NCBI GenBank assembly: GCA_903844785.1
Contig: CAIMVB010000465.1
Coordinates: 1-6,612, forward strand
Length of the DNA: 6,612 nt
Direction of reading: 5' to 3'
Source: an uncultured Rhodospirillales bacterium
Lineage (GTDB): Bacteria > Pseudomonadota > Alphaproteobacteria > Acetobacterales > Acetobacteraceae
A program made the position numbers and the translations under genes. Each line of letters starts with the position of its first letter. Positions within the stretch are counted from its first letter, which is position 1. This document shows positions 1 to 5,723 of the stretch, one piece after another. The notes beneath the pieces were generated by a model. It was not told the DNA's origin and made no database searches. It was given only the letters and a program-made list of their open reading frames with translations.

Positions 1-817
1 CCGCGCCCCCATGGGGAGCGGCTTCCCGCGCCGCCACCCAGACCTGGCACGGGGAGATTTCGCCAAAATGCAAATGCGCCGAAAGGCCGGAGGTCCCCCC
101 CTTGGCTGCCGGTTCATTGCGCCGATCGGCATAGGTATTGACGCCGGATGCCAGAAAATCAGCCAACCGCCGTGCCGCCCCCGCTTCGCCCGGTTGCCAC
201 ACCGCGCCAAAGCCCGCCGCCCAATCAGGCTCAGGCGGGCGCGGCAGCAGGCCAAGGGCGGCAATCGACTCGCCCTTTGGCGCAGGGGCGGCGGGCTTCA
301 GGCGCCCAGGCGCCGGAATGGGGGCGGCGGGGTCACCAAAGCCGAATAGCGTGCGCGAAAAGGGCGTATAAACCGCATAAGGTTTGCCAGTACCGGTGCG
401 CACCAAATGCGGTTCATGCAGAAGGGCAGAACGATGCAGCACCAGCTTGCACCCAACACCCTGCAGCGCCTCGGCCAGCTTGGCGTCGCGCGCGCGCGCC
501 CAGGGCTCACTCAGCCGCCCGGCATGGATTTCATCGGCGCCCATCTCAGCGGCCAGCTTCGGCAGCAGGTCCAACGCCGCGCCCCGCAGCACCAGAAGCG
601 GCGTGCCCAGCGCCTTCAGGTCGCGCGCCAGGGCTTCCAGGCTGTGATGCAGCCACCAGCGGGAAGCGCCACCTTCCGCCCAGGCGCCGGCGGCGCCCGG
701 GTCCAGGATATAGACCGGCAGAATGGGGCGATCAGCCACGGCATGCAGCGCCGGGTTATCGGCAAGGCGCAGGTCCTGGCGGAACCAGAGGATGGCGGGC
801 TTGGGCATGACCGGCAT
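1..817 (-). CDS. phr: Deoxyribodipyrimidine photolyase (class I/cryptochrome family), N-terminal part; 3' end outside window
   Basis: Flavoenzyme that uses blue/near-UV light to split cyclobutane pyrimidine dimers in DNA; cytoplasmic and monomeric in known relatives. The reading frame encodes about 272 residues and is still open at base 2, so roughly the C-terminal 40% of a usual 450-480 aa enzyme is missing. Near the N-terminus is the family hallmark WFRQDLRLADNPAL (about residues 11-24), followed by an ASRWWLHHSL stretch (about 50) typical of the antenna-binding alpha/beta domain. Next come GKPYAVYTPF (about 143) and the start of the FAD-binding helical domain with TSGLSAHLHFGEISP (about 247-261); its TSxLS core contacts the FAD phosphates in known structures. 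The catalytic tryptophans lie beyond the edge. Two in-frame ATGs (817 and 808) follow an in-frame TAG at 838-836, and neither has a clear Shine-Dalgarno, so the start is uncertain by three codons. It lies 36 bp downstream of the glycosyltransferase gene on the same strand, suggesting co-transcription. The family is certain; the exact subclass is not. Confidence 0.95.
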   Translation of the reverse strand, partial: MPVMPKPAILWFRQDLRLADNPALHAVADRPILPVYILDPGAAGAWAEGGASRWWLHHSLEALARDLKALGTPLLVLRGAALDLLPKLAAEMGADEIHAGRLSEPWARARDAKLAEALQGVGCKLVLHRSALLHEPHLVRTGTGKPYAVYTPFSRTLFGFGDPAAPIPAPGRLKPAAPAPKGESIAALGLLPRPPEPDWAAGFGAVWQPGEAGAARRLADFLASGVNTYADRRNEPAAKGGTSGLSAHLHFGEISPCQVWVAAREAAPHGGA

Positions 818-853
818 GTAATGCGGCGACGCGCCCTATGAAAGCGCTTGTTT

Positions 854-2731
854 TCAGGCGCTGGGGAAAACCGCGCGATCCGCGGCGCGAAACACCTTGC
901 GGCCTGATGCCTTGATCGCCTCATGATTCTGGTAAATCCACCAGACCGCATCCACCACATCGCGGCGCAGTGGCGTGGTGGCATCGCCCGAAATGACGCT
1001 TTCCACATCCAGCGCCAGGATCTTGCGGCTGAGCGCGACACGTTCCGCGTCATTGTCTATCAAGCGCAGCGCGGCCGAGATGTAAGCTTCCTCATCCTGC
1101 GCAATCAGCCAACCCGGCAGGCCTAGCCGGCGCAGCATCATGGAATCCAGCCGTGCCGGCAAATCAGGTCCTTCCAGTGTGATGAGTGGAATGGCCTGAC
1201 GAAATGAATCGACAACGCCATTCAGCCCGCCAAAGGGAAAGGGGCTGAGGTTGACATCACATGCATTCAGATCAGCCAAGTAATCATTGTAGCGCTTGAT
1301 CGGATAGACAATGCTGCCCGGCAAATAGCGATTGAACAGGCGCCGTGTGGACAGCAATTCAAGCCCGCCGACATTAGGAAAAACATGGAATTCCAATGGC
1401 CGACGCGCATTATCCCTGATCTTGCGCAAGACGCCAATGAAATGCGGATTGAGCTTCAGCAGATTTGATGGCAGCGCCACGCGCAAGGGGTTTGCGATTT
1501 CGCGAATATTGGCTGCCAGCGGCGTGTAATGCGGTGATCTCTCAAAGATCAAGCTTTCATCCGGCAACAGCACTAGTTGCTCCGATAGCAGCGCAGGATC
1601 ACCGACAAAGCCTTCTTCAGTGAAGAAATAATCAATCGTTTCGCAAAAGGTGGAAGCGCAATGCCCAAGTCCGACGATCTGAATGGGGGCCAAGCGGAAA
1701 TTGGCCAAAACCGGGCCCCAATGGCGCATGCCAACACTCAGCCAGAAAATCATATCGGGGGCGATCGACTTAATCTTCGCCGCCACCTTGGTCAGATACC
1801 CGGCCTCAGCTTCGCGCTTGAAGAATTGCACTTCATCATAAAGGCTCCGCACCGGGGCATCGGCCTGGCTTTCTTCGGTCAGTAGCACCAGCCGGAAGCG
1901 CTGGCGGAGCTGGCGCAGATATTGGCCGAAATAGCGATACTGCACATGGTTGGAATGCATGATCTCAGCCGCGATCAGCAGCGTGGGGCGATCCGGGCGC
2001 AGGCGCGGCGCGGGCAGGTCGGCATCGCTCAAGCCAATTCCGACGCCCCAATCGCGCAATACCTTGTTCAGAACCGGCTTGATGCCATGCTTATCCCGCG
2101 CCCCGGCATAGGAACAAAGCATCCAGGCGGCAGACAGCAACACCAGATGATCCACCGAAAGGGGCAAATGCACGGGCTTGAGCCGCGCGGCCAAGCTTAC
2201 CAGCGCTTCGCGCCTTTTGTGCCCGGCCTCGGTCAAAATGGGTTTCTGCGAAATCAATGACATCGCCGCCAGTAGCGCGAGCGGTGGCGGGGTATTGAGA
2301 AGCGCCGCCACATCTATCGGCAGGCCGGAATCGACCGAAAATAATAGCCAAGCCTTGGTGAAGGCCTCACGATCTTCGCGCCCCAGGCGCAGCAGCCCTT
2401 CGGTATCGCCCGCGCCAAGCATCCGCAGGATGTGATCTGAACACCCAAAGCCGCTGATGGCGTGCAAATTGTCACTAACCCGGGCGATGGCGGCAAAGCG
2501 CAGCGCTGCATCACCATCGAAGCGGATGGCCGGGTTGGTCATGATCCGTGCCATGGCAGCGGTCAGGCGTGTGGCCAGCACTTCCACATCCTGGGCCGAT
2601 TCTGGCGCCGCAAGCCCGTTAAGATCGGCGCCGGAGGCAAGGCGCCTCAGTGTTTGCAGCAGCGCTCCCATCGCGCCAGCCGGATTATGGGTGGCGGCGG
2701 TCTCCAGGCTGGCAAGGGCGCTTTGGGTCAT
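854..2731 (-). CDS. HMW1C-like (GT41) soluble protein glycosyltransferase
   Basis: Probable cytoplasmic glycosyltransferase that moves a hexose from a nucleotide sugar to protein side chains. The best-known relatives (HMW1C of Haemophilus and Actinobacillus) N-glucosylate Asn in NX(S/T) sequons of adhesins. The protein is about 625 aa, the usual HMW1C length, with an N-terminal all-helical domain (about 1-240, including a CSYAGARDKH stretch) followed by a GT-B fold. Family landmarks, numbered from the ATG, are: AAEIMHSNHVQYR (about 254-266); WLSVGMRHW then NFRLAPIQIVGLGH (about 330-357); SNLLKLNPHF with the nucleotide-binding Lys426; and NLSPFPFGGLNGVVD (about 494-508), whose Asn and Asp match the UDP-contacting pair of A. 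pleuropneumoniae HMW1C. There is no TPR array, unlike OGT/SPINDLY members, and no signal peptide or membrane segment. I chose ATG 2731 over the in-frame GTG 2740 and TTG 2743; none has a convincing Shine-Dalgarno. No adhesin or TpsB gene is adjacent. The family call comes from remembered HMW1C motifs and is strong; donor and acceptor are unknown. Confidence 0.85.
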   Translation of the reverse strand: MTQSALASLETAATHNPAGAMGALLQTLRRLASGADLNGLAAPESAQDVEVLATRLTAAMARIMTNPAIRFDGDAALRFAAIARVSDNLHAISGFGCSDHILRMLGAGDTEGLLRLGREDREAFTKAWLLFSVDSGLPIDVAALLNTPPPLALLAAMSLISQKPILTEAGHKRREALVSLAARLKPVHLPLSVDHLVLLSAAWMLCSYAGARDKHGIKPVLNKVLRDWGVGIGLSDADLPAPRLRPDRPTLLIAAEIMHSNHVQYRYFGQYLRQLRQRFRLVLLTEESQADAPVRSLYDEVQFFKREAEAGYLTKVAAKIKSIAPDMIFWLSVGMRHWGPVLANFRLAPIQIVGLGHCASTFCETIDYFFTEEGFVGDPALLSEQLVLLPDESLIFERSPHYTPLAANIREIANPLRVALPSNLLKLNPHFIGVLRKIRDNARRPLEFHVFPNVGGLELLSTRRLFNRYLPGSIVYPIKRYNDYLADLNACDVNLSPFPFGGLNGVVDSFRQAIPLITLEGPDLPARLDSMMLRRLGLPGWLIAQDEEAYISAALRLIDNDAERVALSRKILALDVESVISGDATTPLRRDVVDAVWWIYQNHEAIKASGRKVFRAADRAVFPSA

Positions 2732-3032
2732 AGCAAACACCAACGATCGGCTGAAAAGATTTACGATAATTCACTATAGCTTGATCCACTGGGCGGGCAT
2801 AAGCGGCGCTTCTTTGCTGATGGCCGTTTTTTCATTTCGAATATGACGCGTTTGTGATGCCGATAAGGCGCCCCAGAAGGTGATTGCTTTACGAAAACCC
2901 GCAATAACCAACCTCTGTGATCTGTGATGTGCGCGATCGGGGAAGATGGGGTTTTAAGGGTGACCTTCGAACAAAAGCCAGCCTGGTTACCGCGCTGCGG
3001 TAAGGCTGGGACCATGATCTGGGGGCGAGATC
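2732..3032. promoter_or_regulatory. Divergent intergenic region carrying the promoters of the glycosyltransferase and the kinase
   Basis: About 300 bp separate the two divergently transcribed genes, so both promoters should lie here. Two hand-counted lines (2761-2880) are close to 50% GC, below most of the flanking coding DNA. On the minus strand a TATAGT at about 2779-2774, some 40 bp upstream of the glycosyltransferase start, could be a -10 element, but I see no good -35. On the plus strand I found no convincing sigma-70 pair and no GGAAC/CGTT EcfG-type pair. A perfect tandem duplication of TCTGTGA occupies 2914-2927, and ATTGC/GCAAT arms lie near 2883-2905; either could be a protein-binding site, but both are short enough to be chance. 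The right end contains the two inverted repeats listed separately. No small gene here is supported. Confidence 0.5.
2978..3009. terminator. Strong bulged hairpin in the kinase leader; terminator-like when read on the minus strand
   Basis: The arms CCAGCC (2978-2983) and TTACCGC (2987-2993) pair with GCGGTAA (2997-3003) and GGCTGG (3004-3009). This gives 13 base pairs with one 3-nt bulge (2984-2986) and a GCT loop. Read on the minus strand, the stem is followed by CTTTTGTT, resembling an intrinsic terminator that would stop antisense transcription out of the kinase gene before the glycosyltransferase promoter. Read on the plus strand there is no T-run; the stem would sit in the kinase 5' leader, about 23 nt before the start codon. 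The pairing is read directly from the sequence; the function is inferred. Confidence 0.45.
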
Positions 3033-3035
3033 ATG
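3013..3035 (+). promoter_or_regulatory. Start-codon hairpin: Shine-Dalgarno in the loop, AUG in the stem of the kinase mRNA
   Basis: CATGATCT (3013-3020) and AGATCATG (3028-3035) are perfect 8-bp inverted repeats around the 7-nt loop GGGGGCG (3021-3027). The G-run 3021-3025 is the only Shine-Dalgarno-like sequence and lies 7 nt before ATG 3033. All three bases of that ATG are in the right arm. If the RNA folds this way, the start codon is paired while the ribosome-binding G-run is exposed, which suggests conditional or poor translation initiation. The same dyad could instead be a DNA operator. It begins 3 nt after the 2978-3009 hairpin. The geometry is certain; the regulatory role is inferred. 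Confidence 0.5.
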
Positions 3036-5042
3036 TCTGAGGCAGCATCCAGCCCGCGGGGCCGCCCCTGGCGCCTCAGGGCAGCGCATTGGCTGATCCT
3101 TCTGGGCTTGACCCTGCCTGGCGCCATGCTTGGGCTTTCCTTATGGATGGCGTGGCAGCATCAATGGGCGCAGGCGGAGAACCGCGCCAAGCAAGCGGCT
3201 GAAGGTGCGGCAGAATACGCCTCTCGGCTACTGAATACCCATATCTTGGTGACTGACCGCATCAGTGAAGCGGCGCGCGGCGTGACGGAAGCGGAAATTC
3301 GCGCCGATGAAGCGCGTTGGCATCGCCATTTGCAGGGGCAGATCGCCCGGCTGCGCCTGGTCTTGGAAGCCAAGCTGATTGGCGCGGATGGCGATGTTTT
3401 GGCGGCCGCCACTGCCTCCCCGCCGCCCTCGGCCAATATGGCAACGCGTGAGCATTTCACGGCGCTGGCAAGCATCCCGGAAGGCACGCCCTGGATCAGC
3501 CGGGTTTACGAAAGGGCAGGCGATAGCAAGCGCTTTTTTGCCGTGAGCCGCGCCCGGCACCTGCCCGATGCCGGTGTGGTCGCGCTGGCCATTGATCAGG
3601 CGGCGTTTGGCGCGGGCCTGGCGCGGGTTGCCATTGGCAGCGGGGAGACTGTTGCCCTGATGCGCCGCGATGGCGAGGTATTGGTGCGTTACCCTGTCTT
3701 ACCAGGCGCCCTGCCGCGCGTGCCGCCTAATGCCTCGATCAGGCAGTTTATGGCACAAGGCCGGGATAGCGGCAGCTTCCAGACCAATTTGCCCGCAACC
3801 GGTGAGCCGATCTTGGTCGCCTTTCGCCGTCTGGCGGAATACCCCTCGCTTTATGCCGTCACGGCCATGCCCCGCGCCCTGATCATCCGGCAATGGTGGC
3901 AGGATATCTGGCATGTGCTGGCCTTTGGCCTGCCGGCCATGCTGGCCCTTGGGGGGCTGGCCTGGCGGGCGGCACAGCAGCAGGCTTCACTGCTGGCCGC
4001 CAAGGCCGAGTTGGAAACGCGCGTGGCGGAGCGGACCGCCCAATTGGCCGATGAGGGCCAGCGCCTGGCCTTGATTTTGGAAGCCACCCAACTTGGCTCT
4101 TGGGAAATGGATATGGTGCGCGGCACCATTTGGCGTTCCAAGCGCATGCGCAAAATTCTGGGTGTGCCGGAAGGCCTGACCAACACCAATTACCCTGGTG
4201 AGAATCCGGCTATTCATCCGGATGATCTGCCAAGATTGCAGGCAAACCATCGCCGCGTGATGAGCGGCGAGGCCAATGACCTTCACATGGAACTGCGCTT
4301 CCGCGCGCCATCGGGTGAATGGCGCTGGATGGAAACATTCGGCCGCGTTGTGCGGCGTGATCCGGGAACCAGAACAGCGCAGATTTTCACCGGCATTACG
4401 CGTGATATTACCGACCGCAAGGAAGCCGAAGCGCGGCGCGAATTGATGATCCGTGAATTGGATCACCGTGCCAAAAATATTCTAGCGGTGATCCAATCCA
4501 TTGTGCGCCTGAGCGCCAAGGAAGACCCCGCGCGCTATGCCGCCCGCGTGGATGGGCGCATTGCGGCACTCTCTCGCGCGCAGGCGCTGCTTTCAGCCGA
4601 AGCCTGGTCTGGCGCGGAATTGGCAAGCGTGTTGGGTGGTGAAGTAGCAGCCTGTGCCGGGCCAGAAGCGGAAGCGCCGCGCTTTAGCTTGCAGGGCCCG
4701 CCGCTGCGTCTGGCGCCGCAATTCGTGCAGCCCTTGACCTTGGCCGCGCATGAATTGGCCAGCAATGCGCGCGACCATGGCGCCTTCACCATGCCGCAGG
4801 GCCAAGTTGCCATCAGGTGGCAGGTGGATGATCAAGCCGGGCTTTTACGGATTTTCTGGCAAGAAACGGGCGGTCCCGCCGCGCTGCCCCCGGCAAGCTG
4901 GTCGGTCGGTGGCACGCTGATGCGCGCCACCATCGAAAAACAACTGCAAGGCAGCTTTACGCCCGAATGGCAGGAGAAGGGCTTTTCCGCCATCATTGCC
5001 CTGCCGCTTGGCAGGGCGTTGGGCAGAGAGGCGGCTGGCTGA
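3033..5042 (+). CDS. Membrane sensor histidine kinase: double Cache, PAS, HWE kinase
   Basis: Inner-membrane sensor that probably autophosphorylates on His and passes phosphate to an unlinked response regulator. The 669-aa order is: TM1 about 17-39; periplasmic sensor about 45-290; TM2 about 293-312; a short coiled coil about 315-342; PAS about 343-463, ending ITRDITDRKEAE; HWE kinase domain about 470-662. The periplasmic part resembles a double Cache (PDC) domain, with REHFTALASIPEGTPWISRV, FFAVSRARHLPDAGVVALAI and LMRRDGEVLVRYP segments and then a second subdomain. The HWE signature is complete: phospho-acceptor His478 in RELDHRAKNILAVIQS, the N-box HELASNARDHGA (His573, Asn578), and WQETGGP (Trp609, Glu611). 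Its glycine-rich stretch reads SVGGTLM rather than the commoner GFGxxLI. ATG 3033 is the first ATG in frame, after an in-frame TGA at 3015, with a G-run 7 nt upstream inside a hairpin loop. No response regulator or receiver domain is in view. Family certain; ligand and partner unknown. Confidence 0.93.
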   Translation: MSEAASSPRGRPWRLRAAHWLILLGLTLPGAMLGLSLWMAWQHQWAQAENRAKQAAEGAAEYASRLLNTHILVTDRISEAARGVTEAEIRADEARWHRHLQGQIARLRLVLEAKLIGADGDVLAAATASPPPSANMATREHFTALASIPEGTPWISRVYERAGDSKRFFAVSRARHLPDAGVVALAIDQAAFGAGLARVAIGSGETVALMRRDGEVLVRYPVLPGALPRVPPNASIRQFMAQGRDSGSFQTNLPATGEPILVAFRRLAEYPSLYAVTAMPRALIIRQWWQDIWHVLAFGLPAMLALGGLAWRAAQQQASLLAAKAELETRVAERTAQLADEGQRLALILEATQLGSWEMDMVRGTIWRSKRMRKILGVPEGLTNTNYPGENPAIHPDDLPRLQANHRRVMSGEANDLHMELRFRAPSGEWRWMETFGRVVRRDPGTRTAQIFTGITRDITDRKEAEARRELMIRELDHRAKNILAVIQSIVRLSAKEDPARYAARVDGRIAALSRAQALLSAEAWSGAELASVLGGEVAACAGPEAEAPRFSLQGPPLRLAPQFVQPLTLAAHELASNARDHGAFTMPQGQVAIRWQVDDQAGLLRIFWQETGGPAALPPASWSVGGTLMRATIEKQLQGSFTPEWQEKGFSAIIALPLGRALGREAAG

Positions 5043-5052
5043 CCAGCCTGCC
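5030..5052. terminator. Hairpin across the kinase stop codon in the convergent kinase/infC junction
   Basis: GGCTGG (5033-5038) and CCAGCC (5043-5048) form a perfect 6-bp stem. GGC (5030-5032) and GCC (5050-5052) extend it by 3 bp across a single bulged T. The 4-nt loop contains the kinase TGA. Only 14 bp separate the two convergent stop codons, so this is the natural place for a shared bidirectional terminator. Neither side has a clear T-run, so intrinsic termination would be weak and Rho or convergent interference may matter. Confidence 0.3.
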
Positions 5053-5056
5053 TTGG

Positions 5057-5602
5057 CTATTTCGGTGAAATCACCATCACCATTTGGCGATTTTCCAGCT
5101 TCGGCATTTGTTCGACCTTCACCAATTCGATCAGGTCGCTGCGAATGCGTTCCAGCACTTTCACGCCCAATTCCTGGTGCGCCATTTCACGGCCCCGGAA
5201 GCGCAAAGTCACCTTCACCTTGTCGCCTTCGCCGATGAAGTTCTTCATTTGCTTCATCTTCACTTCGTAATCATGGTCATCAATATTCGGGCGAACCTTG
5301 ATTTCCTTGATTTCGACGACCTTCTGCTTCTTGCGCGCCTCGTTCGCCTTTTTCTGCTGTTCGTATTTGTATTTCCCGTAATCCAGGATCTTGCAGACAG
5401 GCGGCACCGCATTTGGCGAGATTTCCACCAGATCAAGGCCCACATCATAAGCGCGGATCAGCGCTTCCCGGGCAGACATGACACCGATCATCTCTCCGGC
5501 GTCATCAATCAGGCGCACCTGAGGGACGCGGATTTCGTCATTGATACGCGGGCCTTCACGCGCGGGGGCCTGCGGGGCGGCGGGCATAGGGGGTCGAGCT
5601 AT
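5057..5602 (-). CDS. infC: Translation initiation factor IF-3, probably starting at AUA
   Basis: IF-3 binds the 30S subunit, keeps 50S off, and rejects initiation complexes with wrong tRNAs or non-standard start codons. From the proposed start it is 181 aa, a normal length. The N-domain runs from [15 protein letters not shown] (about 19) to about 88, the signature [14 protein letters not shown] is at 71-84, a basic helical linker EARKKQK follows, and the C-domain (about 94-181) contains [16 protein letters not shown] and [14 protein letters not shown]. The first in-frame ATG (5587) has no Shine-Dalgarno within range. A clear AGGAG (5613-5609) stands exactly 6 nt before an in-frame ATA at 5602-5600, giving the N-terminus (M)ARPPMPAAP. 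An in-frame TGA at 5626-5624 and the lack of any other ATG/GTG/TTG codon between rule out a conventional upstream start. An AUU start in E. coli infC underlies autoregulation by IF-3, and AUA should do the same. It lies 121 bp after thrS; no rpmI-rplT follows. The family is certain; the start is inferred from the sequence. Confidence 0.97.
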   Translation of the reverse strand: MARPPMPAAPQAPAREGPRINDEIRVPQVRLIDDAGEMIGVMSAREALIRAYDVGLDLVEISPNAVPPVCKILDYGKYKYEQQKKANEARKKQKVVEIKEIKVRPNIDDHDYEVKMKQMKNFIGEGDKVKVTLRFRGREMAHQELGVKVLERIRSDLIELVKVEQMPKLENRQMVMVISPK

Positions 5603-5723
5603 GGTACTCTCCTGTCGTGGTTGTCAGAACGGCGCTTTTATGGGCTTTCGGGAAGCCCACTGCAAGTTTTGCCTGGATTTTGCGGCCTGGGCCTGGCGTA
5701 AATCCTGGGCGATTGCGGCGGGG
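5603..5723 (-). promoter_or_regulatory. thrS-infC intergenic leader with a perfect 7-bp hairpin at 5641-5659
   Basis: This 121-bp gap contains the inverted repeat TGGGCTT (5641-5647)/AAGCCCA (5653-5659) around a 5-nt loop, about 38 nt upstream of the infC start. In the direction of transcription it is followed by TAAAAG, not a T-run, so it is not a classical terminator. A weak TTGCAG...CATAAA pair with a spacer of about 17 nt overlaps the hairpin and could be a secondary infC promoter. An mRNA processing site or stability element is equally possible. The repeat is certain; its role is unknown. Confidence 0.35.
5609..5613 (-). promoter_or_regulatory. Shine-Dalgarno AGGAG that decides the infC start codon
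   Basis: AGGAG on the minus strand is separated by AGTACC (6 nt) from the ATA at 5602-5600, an ideal spacing, but by 21 nt from the first ATG at 5587, too far for normal initiation. It is the only good ribosome binding site in the thrS-infC gap and is the main reason for choosing the AUA start. Confidence 0.75.

Noticed and set aside
148..810. 220-codon open frame on the plus strand
   Set aside because: It is antisense to the photolyase frame, which carries unmistakable family motifs. The plus-strand product is Pro/Arg/Ala-rich low-complexity protein typical of high-GC shadow frames.
839..856. Palindrome AAGCGCTT flanked by TGAAA/TTTCA between the glycosyltransferase stop and the photolyase start
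   Set aside because: The arms are short and the pairing is weak with no T-run. It is too small to call a terminator or operator, though it could mildly affect the downstream gene.
2457..2846. Plus-strand frames of 129 and 105 codons over the glycosyltransferase N-terminus
   Set aside because: They are antisense to the conserved helical domain of the glycosyltransferase and have no protein-family character of their own.
2914..2927. Tandem TCTGTGA duplication as a CRP/FNR-type site
   Set aside because: It is a direct repeat, not a dyad; the right half of a CRP site (TCACA) is missing, so no known regulator site fits.
2880..2927. 15-codon GTG-initiated frame after AGAAG
   Set aside because: The purine run abuts the GTG with no spacer, and the peptide is too short and featureless to support.
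2761..3015. 84-codon minus-strand frame filling the divergent intergenic region
   Set aside because: No Shine-Dalgarno before ATG 3015, no recognisable motif, and it runs through both a strong hairpin and the likely promoter region; chance frame.
3987..4466. 159-codon minus-strand frame within the kinase
   Set aside because: It lies opposite the TM2/PAS region of a well-supported kinase and has no start signal or motifs.
5084..5701. 205-codon plus-strand open frame, rich in His, Phe, Leu and Asp
   Set aside because: It is the complement of infC, and its composition mirrors the Lys/Glu/Val codons of IF-3. No ribosome binding site or recognisable domain.
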